From: Circinella umbellata
Taxonomy: Eukaryota > Mucoromycota > Mucoromycetes > Mucorales > Lichtheimiaceae
Length of the DNA stretch: 64,000 nt
Direction of reading: 5' to 3'
Assembly: GCA_025093555.1 (NCBI GenBank)
Contig: JAIWNF010000065.1
Location: forward strand, 124,001 to 188,000
The notes under the pieces were generated by a model that was not told the origin of the DNA, did no database searches, and worked only from the letters and a program-made list of their open reading frames with translations. Positions within the stretch are counted from its first letter, which is position 1. Every line of letters starts with the position of its first letter. Shown piece after piece: positions 24,698-37,616 of the stretch. Made by a program: the position numbers and the translations under genes.

Positions 24698-26637
24698 ATT
24701 TCCTCTTTTATCATTCTGCTTTAATCACCTTTAAATTACCCTATGTTTTTTTAAACAAAAAAAAACAAAAAAACAAATCACACAAAACCTATATATTCGC
24801 TTGCTCTTCTCTAACACCATAATACCTCTATTTCTTTCTTCTGTAATTTCTGTTTTTTTATTTTGCACATTACAACTAACAAACCAAAAAATAAATAAAA
24901 TGAAATCGTGCACATCCTATACTATAATAGGATGGATTTGTGAATAATCTAAAAAATATTAGTCTGGTTCAATGTATGCGTGTGTGTGTGAATGCGTTTG
25001 ACTTGATCATTTTATTATTTTTCATGTGAAGATCTCTTTCGTTACACGAAAATTTAATCGGAAAATACTTTTTTATGCTAATTTCAGAAGACATATATGG
25101 AAGAAGCTTGCATTTGAGATTATAAAAACTGAAGAAACTCAATTCGCTTTTTGACTTGATCGATATAAAATGCTGTTGTAAACATTATAAGTTTCAGGTC
25201 ATGAGTATAGTTCCCCCAACATCGATCCAATTTACGCACGCAGTTGGAAATCAAGGAATATAAGTAAAAGAGAATTATGAAAGCGTTAAGTTATGCAAAT
25301 GAATAATATATAACATTATCGTACATTTTACACATTATATATAATTTAGAGCTTCTATTGTCTGTTATGATCACATTATATATACTAAAGATTTGTCATG
25401 TAATTTCAATAAGCTGTATGAGTTGATTCATTATCATTAAACTTACTACGTACTAAAACAAAAATGATAAATTATCCATTATCCATTATATGTGAGATAG
25501 TATTATTTATGCAAAAGTACTCCTTCCACCCTTATTTTCAAAGTCAGTGATGAATAAAATGCATTTCTATCGTTCGGCATTTCGGATTATTTCTCTTTTT
25601 TATTATCATTATTACTGTATGTTCAACTCTCTTACCACTGTGAACTCAAAATTGGAGGCGGTCGTTTGGTCAAGTTAAATTTGAGAGCAATATAAGGATT
25701 TTGTACTTTGCAAGACAACATAGAAAAACAAGGACAATGGCAGAACCAAAAAAGATAGTGAAATAAAAATAAACACAATCATGAAGGGACGACATGGCTT
25801 TCAGGATGACAAAATTAATGATACGTAGTGACAGTCAAAAACGCCCTCATATCTCCAGTACCACGAAACCTATTTTACAAGACTTTGATAACCTTTTGTT
25901 GACGATTTCCGGAGGCAAAAGGGGCGAGGATATGTAAAAATGCAAGTATTTATTTTTCACTGAGTGATATATTCAGATAGTCAGCAACAGGAATAACCTC
26001 CTCTTCCTCCTTCTTCTTCTTTTTCTTTTTCTCTTTCTCATGACCATCAACAACAATTGTAAAAAGACGACTTACAAGCTTTATGGATTAATTTACCCAG
26101 CGTCCTTCGGCCGACTTTGGGAAATATTGATAAGTATGTAAATGAAATTTATGAGACAAAGAAAAACAAGTATTTTTGACGAAATCATGAACAATATTTA
26201 GATCAATGATACACACTCACACTTATACACATTTATTGTTTTTTTTCCTAATGATTCGTGACCTAATTATTTTACATTTTGTGTGTGCAAAACATAACGT
26301 TACAGGTGTCGCAAAATGAAAAACAATCTAGTCTCAAATCGTTAGAAAAAGAACCAATACATACATATACATAAAATATGATAACTTCTTAATTCATTTA
26401 ATAAATTGCCTTTTTATTAAAAGGTATTAATAATTTCAGATCAGTGATAGAGAAAATAAGATAGAAAGGATGAATGATGATATACAGACTATAAAACGCA
26501 AAATAATTTTTTAAAAGAGAAAAGCAGAGAGAGAGAGAGAGAGAGAAAAGAAAGTTAATAGGATATATGGACATATATACAAGCAGCAATACATGTGTAT
26601 GTTAAAGTAAAAAAAAAAGTAAAAAAAAAAGGAATAA
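24698..26637. other. Convergent intergenic region between FOX2 and the poly(A) polymerase gene
   Basis: Both flanking genes end here, so it holds two 3' ends. A short hairpin (CATCCTAT at 24913-24920 with ATAGGATG at 24927-24934) lies 215 bp after the FOX2 stop. A CT-rich run is near 26000-26040 and a small GC pocket near 26097-26125. No gene was recognised. Confidence 0.5.
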
Positions 26638-28669
26638 CTAAGCTAATTCTGAAGCATCCCAATCGAATGATTCCGCTGCTTTTTCACCAGACCATAGATG
26701 ATTACTATAAACATCAACCATATTTTCTCTCATTTGTTCCATATCTCTTGGTATATAGAATACTTTAGATAAAATGGATAATTGAATTCCGTTTGATAAG
26801 TTTGGATCCAACATATTTTTACTAAGCATTTTTTCCAATTCAAACGCTCGATGAGTCATTAACATATATGCAGATCGGAAAGCTTTGCAAATATATATAG
26901 CATTATATGATTTCATACCAAGATCATTATCTCGATCCATAGGATCTCGAATAGCAAAAATTGGTTTTCCATTCCTACTTTTTAAATATCGAGACTATAT
27001 ATAATTATAATTATTATTACCAAAAGCTTACTCCTTCTTTTCTTAATACTTCTTTTTTTCAAACCAAAATGAGATAAAAAAAAATTACCTTTCCATAATA
27101 TGATCCTTTTTTATCTACACTGATACCCAATTCTTCCATTTGAAAACTAATACCATAAAGTTGTAAGAAATCCAGTAACAAGGTACCAATGTTTTCCAAA
27201 GGATCAATTTCACCCGCTGCTACTTTTGGATGCATCTATATATATATTGAGATGATATGATCAATACATGATATATTTTTTATATAAAACAATATATCTA
27301 TATATATATATATATTACCTGTAAAAAATTCATCACCATACAAACAATTGCATAACCACCTAAACCGCCAGTAAAAACTTCATTATGTTTTCTTAATGAT
27401 AAAAATAATTTGATAAGCAAGGTAAGTGGACGTAATCCAGGTTGTTGTCGAATCATCTTATTAATACAATCGGCACTAACAATTCCTGAATCAGAATCCA
27501 ATGTAATATCAACTTTAATTCCAGTAAGTGAATCTTCTAATTTGATAACAGGTACCTAAATAATATTTTTTAGTTTTCTTTTCTTTTTCTTTTCATTAAA
27601 TGGTTGATATATGTACTTACAGAAGCTTTTTCAATAACCAAAGGATTTTGACAAACACCAGCATCTTGTAAAGCACAAGCAATAGGACGTAATCTAATAT
27701 TATCTTGAATGACAATATCGATGTCACTGTGATATTTATATAGGATAAACCAAAAAAATAAAAAAATAAGCGTCAGCATTGCCAATCATTCACTTTAACT
27801 TTATCGTTTATATTCCATCATGCTTTTTTTCTAACCTGTTTGGTAAATAAAGATTTGTTGAAAAACTTCCAAATACTTCAACAGCAGCAAAAGGTGCAAT
27901 TTCTTTGACAACAGTACGAATCTTGTGAATCAAATATTCACGCATGCGAGATTCTGCTTTCGTTGGTTCAAGATAGGCTAATAAACTAGAAGTTTCGTTT
28001 TCAAGACTATAATTTATATATATATATAATGTAGGTGTCAATGCATAAAAAAATTAAGACAGCTGTAATAAACACACACACACACACACATATAGAAAAT
28101 AAGAATTAAAACAACTTACATTTTTTTAACTGAAGGACGCGGTGAAGAAGAACCCGATCGTTTGAATGGAAGCCATGGAAACATGGATAAATCAGGCTGA
28201 TTGTCATCGTCTCCTTCGTCTTGTAATCGTTTACGTTTGCGTGAATTATTAATATTTAAACTATCAGCACCTGTATCCTCTGTTGAGAAATCATCAAAAT
28301 TTAATGAAATAAAATCGTCGTTTGCTGATAAAGAAGTTACAGTCATTTTCAAAGAAAAGTTAATAATAAGAAAAAAAAAGCAAAGCAAAGCAAAGCAAAA
28401 TGAAAAAAAAGGGAAATACTTGTATGTATAGAATACAGGTTATTTCCTTATTTATATTTATTTATATCTATATATGTATTGTTCTTTTTTTATTTTTTAA
28501 TAGACTTACCAGCGATCGATTGAATATTTTGTTCGAATCGAGTATGTGAATTGACATGTTCATCGGATCTTATTGATGAAGGACTGCCATATTTTTGTTT
28601 TTTATTAGAGCGATTATTCATGGTTGGTTTTTGTAGTGAATTCTTTTTGCTTCCTTTTCTTCTTGCCAT
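26638..28669 (-). CDS. TRF4: Non-canonical poly(A) RNA polymerase, Trf4/PAPD5 type (7 exons)
   Basis: This is a nuclear nucleotidyltransferase of the Trf4/5-PAPD5/7 group. In the yeast TRAMP complex it adds short oligo(A) tails that hand aberrant RNA to the exosome. Minus-strand exons: 28669-28510, 28324-28120, 28006-27836, 27726-27621, 27555-27319, 27235-27089, 26994-26638, giving 460 aa. The catalytic module reads VEVFGSFSTNLYLPN then SDIDIV across an intron (the GS motif and DxD metal ligands). The third carboxylate is in GIKVDITLD. The PAP-associated domain includes GGLGGYAIVCMVMNFLQ and DPLENIGTLLLDFLQLYG. The basic N-terminus (MARRKGSKKNSLQKP) suits nuclear localisation. The start is the ATG heading that basic exon; upstream in-frame codons are not needed. 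Confidence 0.93.
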
Positions 28670-31600
28670 GTTCGAATTTAAAAAAAAAAAGTTAATACAA
28701 TAAAGAGTATAATGTACCTTCAAGCCACGTACATGAAATAAATTTCACACCCCGTCATGTCAACTTGCTTTGGTGATATGCATATACTTTAAATATTTAG
28801 GATATTTAGTTGTATATATTTCACGACAAAATAGTAGATTATAGTCATATGGTCAATGATTATGCCACCATTAAAATAGGTTGATATAGTAATTACATTG
28901 TTGTGTCACCAACGAAGAGCTTTTACAGGCATATCCAGCCAGATTTTCCACTGTATTGAGGGTTCGGGCGTATGAGCATCCTTCACTTTTAAGTACTAAA
29001 AAATAATCGTGCTAGTGGATTAGTATCATCCAAGCACATCACAGTGTAATATTTTGATTATGACATTATTCACATCATATCGAAACACATCACAGTGTTC
29101 CAGCTTGTAAGTAGAACTGGGTCATACACATAGAAAAAAGCATTGGTCTCGATACGTAATACCTCACATCCTCGAATCAGGCTGCCTGAACGGGGCTAAA
29201 TTAAAGAAATTTTGAATCAAATATTATGCGATTGATGCATGTCTCCAATGCTGTTAATAGTGAAACTTAGAAAAGCGATGGTATTCGAATGCAATGCTGT
29301 CGTTTCTTGCTTATTAATAAAACAAAAGGTCGAGAAACATGTTCCCTCAAATTTTTGTACGATGATACACATCATCAAAATAAATAAGTCGAGCACAGTG
29401 TTAGTTTTTTTATATAATTTCATGGGATCATTTTGTTCTAATTTCCGTAAAATTTTCCTAATACTGTATGAACTTTAAGTCATGGGTATTGCCACGATAT
29501 TTTGATAGAGAATACTAGTATATATGTACAAAAAGGCATTGTCACGATTATAGTGGCCTTTTAGATGATGAAAGATGGGTGGCACTCAATATCCATAATA
29601 TCAGGACTAGATTAATGCATTTTATTTACAGTAGGTTGTCTTAGTTTTTAACAAAATAAAAGAAAGAATGTTTTTGATAGTTCGCCGTGTTCTGCCATTA
29701 AAGTCCCCTATACGCCCTTGGATAATAGAAAAAAAAATCATTCATCTTTTTTCCTTTCAAAAGAAAAAATGTGGCCAAGATCATTCCAGTTTTTATTTGT
29801 ATGCTTCATACTTTATCAATATTACCTATAATATCTGTATATTTATTTTTTATTTGTCTTTCATAATCAGAGTCAATTTATTTAATTATGATAATCAAAG
29901 ATAAATTTTAAAGTCATCAAATCTTTAGAAGCTTTTGTGGTTTTCGGCTTCTCTTTTATCTTAACAAAAAAAATAGTGTTTTATAATGTCTATATAGCAA
30001 CAAAAGTTCATGTAAACTGGCCGCGCGTATGGAATCTAGAGTAAACGGAAACTGATTTAATATACCACCATCTGTTTTAATAGTAGAATTTGATAAAATA
30101 TTAAAAGAATAAGTGTTACTTCACATACTCAATGACCTCTAATGATATACACAACGTATTAAAAACAACAAGAATTACCTTAAATTCTTTCTTTTCTTCC
30201 TGGCCTCTGCGTTTTTTTTATTCTTAATAATTCTACTAGCTTATTATATTTTCTTTACTACATAATAGTAAGCACATTGTGATACTGGTAGACCAAATTG
30301 ACAATAACAAGAGTTTTTCAAATATTATTGTCGACATCAACGAATATCTACTACCAATTATAAGTATTGTATAAGAGTGGGTGTCGTTGGAAGGCTTAAT
30401 TCTACCAGTATTTTGCAAACGACAGATTTTTTGATCTAGGCGTCTTGAAGATAATGTTTGAAAGTCTTCTCAAATAGATCGTGTATATTGTCTAGTGCTC
30501 AGCAGATGAATTAACCTTTCACACCAGAGTAGATGCAGTAACTTGTTACTGTAATGTATGAAAAAAAATAAAGGATCTGGTGAATCAATACAGTAATGGA
30601 GCTTAACCCTATATACCACAACGAGTGGAGTCCACCCGCCCTGCTGCTTTTCCCATATTTTTCATCCTACAAACTGGACTTGGTTTTATTAGCTCACATT
30701 TTATATATCTCACATATGAAGAGATTTGTTATAGTATTTTCTTTATTGATTGTTACAAATAGCATAGAAAAGTAACCAAATAAAATCACAATTTTGCTTT
30801 ACAATTTTATAATTAAATCTTTTGATACGTTCGATCATACATTATATTTTTTAAACATCAACATGTTTTTGAAATGGCGGGCTATTTGAGAATTGGATAG
30901 GAGGTCTTATGTAGATCCAAGGGTCTATGAAGAAACTACATAATACATTGAATATCAACTCTTCGTAGGGATTTTATACTTGTAATACAAGGCAATAATG
31001 AAGTACGGGGCTTATATACTTTTGCCCATCAAGCAATTTAGGTTGGAACATAGATAGATTATTTTGTTTCAAAATATCATTTGAAGATCTCCTATTTGAT
31101 TATCATGTACCTTTTCATTAAACATTTTACTATTAATGAACATTACAAAAGGGCAAAAAATAATTCTCTTTAAAAAAAGCTTTCAATTAAACCACTTTTT
31201 ATACTATATGCTGTAGTTAACGAACGATTTTTGCTACTTTATATTATATTAATATGGTATCATATCTCAGCGAAATATTATCTAGCCAAGCTACGCCAGG
31301 AATTTATTTTAAAAAAAGAATAATCTATACTTTATTCTTATTCATTTAAACGATAAAATAATATACTACCAATAATAATAAATATATAGCTTATTGTTGT
31401 GCAATGTGGTATCATGTGTTGAAATGCTAAGTAACCTATGAATATAATGTATTTTCGTTAACGACAAAATTAGATAAACTAAATTTTTGAAATGAAACTA
31501 CATAAAATAATTTGATAGACACTACTTATTTCTAAGCGTAACGTTTTGGTTAACCAATTATATTGCTAACCATTATAAACTGCTTAACTTAACAATATGT

Positions 31601-31945
31601 ATAAGCTTATTTAAATTAAACCAGAACTAAAGAAAATTGTCAAGTCCCTCCACCCCAATCTTCACCAACAACTTGGTTTAACCATATGCCGACCTATGGT
31701 TTTAGTCTGATCATTTTATACGGATTATCCAAGAAAAATAACCACCCAGGTTCACCTAAATCATAAACTAGAAAACGAATCAAAATATTAGTGTAGAAAA
31801 AAAGAATTATAGTAAAAAATCACTTTTCATTATTATGTAAATTACTATCCAATTCGGTTAGTAAAGAATTTTATCTTTCCTCTTTTTCTTCTTTTTTCTA
31901 GCGCTGCTTCTAAACTAATCAAATTCGTACACCGCGTTGTTTAAT
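28670..31945. other. Gene-poor intergenic region
   Basis: No conserved coding frame was found on either strand. The sequence is AT-rich with occasional GC patches (for example 29160-29200 and 31640-31690) that match nothing I recognise. It opens an 11.7-kb gene-poor block that runs to 40403. Confidence 0.5.
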
Positions 31946-33600
31946 ATTACCGTTGCAATGTCGCCACGGTTATATTGTCTTCGTCGAATCGTGGAAAACT
32001 GTATCGCTTGCCCTCCAGTTGCTCGTCCTATAAAATGCCCTATCCTTACCCCCAGCCAGATACAGTTTTCCATTGGTCTTGATCGTCGTGTCTATATATT
32101 ATAAAAATAAGATAAAATGTTCTAGTCATTAGAATTTACAGCATGTTACTTTATTATTACCGTTGTCGCCATATCGCCAAGGTAGTCGTCGTCGAATCGA
32201 GGAAAACTGTATCGCTTGCCCTCCAGTTGATCGTCCTACAAAAAAATGCCCTATCCTTACCCCCAGCCAGATACAGTTTTCCATTGGTCGTGATCGTCGT
32301 GTCTCTATATTATAAAAAATAAGATAAAATGTTCTAGTCATTAGTTTATAAAGCATGCTATTTGATTATTACCGTTGTCGCCATGTCGCCAAGGTAGTCG
32401 TCGTCGAATCGAGGAAAACTGTATCGCTTGCCCTCCAGTTGATCGTCCTACAAAAAAATGCCCTATCCTTACCCCCAGCCAGATACAGTTTTCCATTGGT
32501 CGTGATCGTCGTGTCTATATATTATCAAAATTAAGATAAAATGTTCTAGTCATTAGTTTATAAAGCATGCTATTTGATTATTACCGTTGTCGCCATGTCG
32601 CCAAGGTAATCGTATCGTCGAATCGAGGAAAACTGTATCGCTTGCCCTCCAGTTGATCGTCCTACAAAAAGTGCCCTATCCTTACCCCCAGCCAGATACA
32701 GTTTTCCATTGGTCTTGTTAGTCGTGTCTATATATTATAAAAATAAGATAAAATGTTCTAGTCATTAGAATTTACAGCATGTTACTTTATTATTACCGTT
32801 GTCGCCATGTCGCCAAGGTAATTGTTGTCGAATCGAGGAAAACTGTATCGCTTGCCCTCCAGTTGATCGTCCTACAAAAAGTGCCCTATCCTTACCCCCA
32901 GCCAGATACAGTTTTCCATTGGTCTTGTTAGTCGTGTCTATATATTATAAAAATAAGATAAAATGTTCTAGTCATTAGAATTTACAGCATGTTACTTTAT
33001 TATTACCGTTGTCGCCATGTCGCCAAGGTAATTGTCGTCGAATCGAGGAAAACTGTATCGCTTGCCCTCCAGTTGATCGTCCTACAAAAAGTGCCCTATC
33101 CTTACCCCCAGCCAGATACAGTTTTCCATTGGTCGTGATCGTCGTGTCTATATATTATCAAAATTAAGATAAAATGTTCTAGTCATTAGTTTATAAAGCA
33201 TGCTATTTGATTATTACCGTTGTCGCCATGTCGCCAAGGTAATCGTATCGTCGAATCGAGGAAAACTGTATCGCTTGCCCTCCAGTTGATCGTCCTACAA
33301 AAAAATGCCCTATCCTTACCCCCAGCCAGATACAGTTTTCCATTGGTCTTGATCGTCGTGTCTATATATTATAAAAAATAAGATAAAATGTTCTAGTCAT
33401 TAGAATTTACAGCATGTTACTTTATTATTACCGTTGTCGCCATGTCGCCAAGTTAGTCGTCGTCGAATCGAGGAAAACTGTATCGCTTGCCCTTCAGTTG
33501 ATCGTGCTACAAAAATTGCCCTATCCTTACCCCCAACCAGATACAGCTTTCGATTGGTCTTGTTCATCGTATTTATATTTTAAAAAATCAAAAGGAAATA
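31946..33600. repeat. Satellite array: eight tandem units of about 211 bp
   Basis: The anchor GAAAACTGTATCGCTTGCCC recurs at 31994, 32202, 32414, 32628, 32838, 33048, 33261 and 33473 (spacings 208, 212, 214, 210, 210, 213, 212). Each unit has ACCGTTGTCGCCATGTCGCC, then the anchor, then CCCTATCCTTACCCCCA and GATACAGTTTTCC, then an AT-rich linker. First and last units are the most diverged, as expected at array edges. GGAAAACTGTATC and GATACAGTTTTCC form a 13-bp inverted repeat in each inner unit. The array does not look protein-coding. Confidence 0.95.
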
Positions 33601-34639
33601 AAGTAATAGATCCTATTCATTTCGACTCATTGACGTCGACGCACCTAGTTTTACTTCTTCTCTTAGACCCTTCACGTTCACATACTTACTCTCACTCTCA
33701 CTCTTATTCCTGCGCTAGCACCCTTTCACCTCTATTTATTTGCTCCCACTGAATCGCTTCAGCGTACTCACATACACCAATTATGTTTTATGCATTTACT
33801 TACACACAGCTATTTACATGGATTTGCCGGGGCTCTCATACTTCTATTCTTTCACTGCAATTGCCCACTGATAACCATTGGACCATACATGCACTAATTA
33901 CATGCACGTTATTTTGAATAACTGCCTGTTGGACTACGTACGTTGTCATATAGCCCGTCCTGTGATTTATAGTGTTCCTTGCGGCTCATAGAATAGTGAC
34001 AAGCTAAGGTCAATTCAGCCACAGACTATCTATATATTAGGTCATAGTGTGATAAAAACAATATTAGTATTCTTTTTCTTCGATAGAAGAAATTTCGTTT
34101 GAAATCACGCCATAGAAGCGGATTGATATAATGGAAAGTTTCATTAAAAATATATCATCATTTACCTGGTTAACATAATAATACACCATTTTGGTTCTAA
34201 TTAAAGTTTGAAATGTGTGCGCGGTTAAAAAAGATTTCATGCACCAACTGCACCAATATAAAACCCAGTAGTAGTAGTACACGTCCAGTGTTGAAACTCA
34301 TCTTGACATATTGGAAAAACCTAATTTATAACCAATTATGGTAGATTGTTAACCGTTAGAATAGCTTTAAAACAGATTAGAAGCTCACCATTGAATATAT
34401 GAGACACCGTCATGCTTTATTAAGCTAAAGGGATAAAGGTAGTAAAGTTCTATAAACCTTAATATTCGCGTTTCAAGGTCTACTGGTGATACGACGTTTA
34501 TGCGCACCGTTCCAAGTGAATGAGAAAAAAAACATACAGTTATAAACAAAATAAAAAGCTATAGGCAGAATTAGCAACATGAAAGACGGCCATTGTAGTA
34601 AAAGAAAAAACAATGTAAAAAAACATACAAAAGAAGAAA

Positions 34640-35130
34640 AAATAAACTTGAAGTACATGTCAAAAGATAATTGAGTAAAAAAAGGGGGGAAATAGAAAAG
34701 GTACAAGTAACTGAAAGTACATGTTAAAAATAAAAATGAAAAGTAGTAATCACTGCTCTTTTTTTTTTTTTTAATGTTGGGAAAAAAAGAAAAAGTGCAA
34801 GTTACAAGTAACTTAAAAAACTAAATGTCAAACCCACCCACCAAAAAAAAATAAAAAGTAGAAAAAGGAATGTCAAAAAAAATGTAGTAGTTACAGTACT
34901 GCTTTTTTTTTTTGAATGTTGAGAGGAAACAGAAAGTGGACGTTAAAAGGAAGAAAAAAGAATAAAAATATAGTTACAAGTAACTGAAAGTAAATGTCAA
35001 AAAGTAAATGTCAAAAGAAAAAAAAGAGAGAAATACTTATTTTACTTGAATGTTGAAAGGAAAAGAGAAAATGCAAAAAGGAATGTAGAAAGACAAAGTT
35101 ACTGAAAGTACATTTCAGAAACGAAAGAGT
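34640..35130. repeat. Degenerate repeats around a CAAGTAACTGAAAGTACATG motif
   Basis: The motif CAAGTAACT(G/T)AAA recurs near 34705, 34806, 34977 and, partly, 35098. It is usually followed by A-rich sequence, a poly-T patch and (G)AATGTTG(A/G). Spacing is irregular (roughly 100-170 bp), so this is an old, eroded tandem repeat. Confidence 0.55.
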
Positions 35131-35517
35131 TTAGTTGGTAGGAAAGAAAGAGAAAGAAAAAGTGTTGGAAGTCAAGAACACCCAGTTACAGAATTTAAAG
35201 CATAAAAGGGCTCTGAATGTGGTCTAGAATCGTCTATTCAAATGATATTTTACTGTTATATAAAACTATAATTTTCAATTTACTTCTCAAACAATAGCAT
35301 GATAACTTTGACACTGGTTTAAGACAAAATGCTTATCATTTTATATTATGAACGGGAATCTTTTTAAAGAAAAAACCATTTCCTTTTTTTTATGTTCACC
35401 AACAGTAATAACAATAACGATCTACATGAAGTAAATGCGGAGCAATGAAAATGATCTGCATAAAGCAGGTGAAAGTAAGAGGTACCGGGTCAAAAAAAAA
35501 AAAAACTATAAATTGCG

Positions 35518-35808
35518 ACATTCCGTGTCAAAGTAAGATTAAATTGTGAAATTCCATTACCATGACAAGTGTTGCTTAACAGCATTTTTCTTTTATTTAA
35601 GAACAAACGCGTTTTTTTTACCTAATCTAGTGACATATTGCATAAAAATTAACTTTTTTTACGCGTCGGGCTAAATCAATGATTATCCTCGAGTTGCATA
35701 ATTGTAACATTCCGTGTCAAAGTAAGATTAGAATGTAAAATTCCATTGCCATGACAAGTGTTGCTTAACAACATTTTTCTTTTATTTAAGAATAAACACG
35801 CTTCTTTT
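35518..35808. repeat. Two-copy direct repeat of about 100 bp
   Basis: The block beginning ACATTCCGTGTCAAAGTAAG at 35518 recurs at 35707, 189 bp later. Both copies run through TTCCATT, CCATGACAAGTGTTGCTTAA and TTTTTCTTTTATTTAAGAA with a handful of substitutions. No terminal inverted repeats were seen around either copy. Confidence 0.85.
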
Positions 35809-37550
35809 ACGTAGCTATAGTAGTATGTTAGTACTGTATGTTGCGAAAAGAACAAAAAAAAGGAAGGGATCATGTTCAAAATTGGAAATGGGTCCCAAGA
35901 CACCGGAACGTTTTCCAGTATTTTTTCTAATAAAATAGTTAGTATGAAAAAAAAAAGGCTGTAAAAAGTTTAAGTTATTGCAACTTTCCTAATTTATTAC
36001 GAGAACAAGTCAGTGATTGTGGTAAAAAAAAAAAGAAAGGGGGAAAGGTTGACATGACATGAATAAAATAAAAAGTAACCATGAAAAGTGGTGTCATATT
36101 TAATTATGTAAGAAAATTCTGTTACTTTTCCAAATCAAAGTACATTTACTGCTTAACCAGTGTTAAAGTTTAAGTTTACAATCGAATTTTTCTGTTGAGC
36201 GTTAAAATCAGATGTATACTTTTTTTTTAATTATACATAGCGTGGTACCTTTGAACATTGTTTTTTAACCGTTTAGTACACACTGATTAGTACACGCTGA
36301 TCGTGAGAGTGTTCGGGAATCTTTTGTTATGTCTTTGGACAATTTTTTTTTATCTAATTTTCTTTAAGTATACAGTTTGGTACGTAGTGCTATAAATCCA
36401 GGGATTTTTGTTACTACGTACTAAAAACGATGCAGGTAATGCTTTTGTGGATGGTTATTTTTGTAGTCATTTGACTGTGAAAAAAAAAAAAACTTGAAAA
36501 CTGTTGCTCTAGTGCAATAGACATGGACGCCGTTATCTGGTAATATGTTTTATTTTTAAGTTGTTGGATATTTTCTTCCATTCAGTGTATATCTTGATGA
36601 TTCTTTTCCGCTTACGGCTTACCTGGGGTTTGTTGAAGCATCGGGCTTATATCTTGATTTATACATGCGTAATGACTATACGATTGAAAATGAGAAGTTT
36701 ACAAAAAAGGAATAACTATTTTATCGAGTCGTAACTAGGAGTCAGTACCATCCTATGTCTACAGATATAGCTAAGCCAACGATAGCTCACTAATGTGTTA
36801 TACTTTCCGAGTCGCACAATATATCTTTGTTGTGCGGGTCACTCAAAAATGAAACGAAAAGATGTAAATAAAGTTTTTTTAATACTGCTAACATTTTAAG
36901 AAATATATAGAAGTACATAATTGTCCATAATGGTTATTTATAAATAGCGCTTTTGATGAACTTGTGTAATTCTTAATACTCTTGATAGAATTCCGCATTG
37001 CGCCTCATCTTGTTATGTTATATTTTGATTAAATGGAAAAAAGGAGTTGAATACATTGCTTCTAATTTTTGTTATGATTTTGTAAGCACTGTAATCCATA
37101 TACTGTATCTTACAAAGACTGCACCAACTTTGTTAGGTTATTGGTTTCACTGAAAGATTTCCAGATTTGAAATTCCTTAGAGACCTGATAAAACGTTCTC
37201 TTCTTCCCATTACTTTGCTTATTTTATCGATCTTGTTGGCTTTTCATACTAGTATGTGTAAAAAAATGTCTCTTTTTCTTTGAAGCGTTTTTAAAAGAAA
37301 CATAGATCAAATGCAGGGGCGACTACAAACAATGAAAAAAACCGAAATTCAAGTCTACGCGACAACTTCGGGTAGCTGATAGCAGGTTATCAAAGGATCT
37401 AACTTGAATGGCGAAGAATTACTATTTTGATATGCAATTTCATACTCTTCGAATCAATCTAGTGACATTATAAAGTAAAAATAAAGAGTGACCCAGAAGA
37501 TTACATTTGCATTATTGATGACGGAAACACACTGTTATTGATATTTTAGC

Positions 37551-37574
37551 AAAAAAAAAAAAAAAAAAAAAAAA
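37551..37574. repeat. A24 homopolymer
   Basis: Twenty-four consecutive A residues lie 42 bp before the first recognisable HET-relic codons. It could be slippage or the tail of a retroposed insertion; nothing upstream identifies an element. Confidence 0.8.
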
Positions 37575-37616
37575 TTAAAACCAGAGGCAAGCTAAGAGGA
37601 CGAAAAAATAATTAGT

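Larger units (their letters stand above)
33601..37616. other. Gene-poor region with minor repeats
   Basis: No gene was recognised. The 34.5-35.15 kb part is A-rich with degenerate repeats, 35.5-35.8 kb holds a two-copy direct repeat, and 37551-37574 is an A24 run. A TCTCAC-like imperfect run occurs near 33685-33705. Confidence 0.5.

Noticed and set aside
31946..33600. Array considered as CRISPR
   Set aside because: Units are contiguous with homologous linkers, about 211 bp long, with no unique spacers, and the genome is eukaryotic.
33414..33752. 112-codon open frame at the end of the satellite array
   Set aside because: It consists of satellite unit sequence plus a TCTCAC-rich tail and has no protein resemblance.
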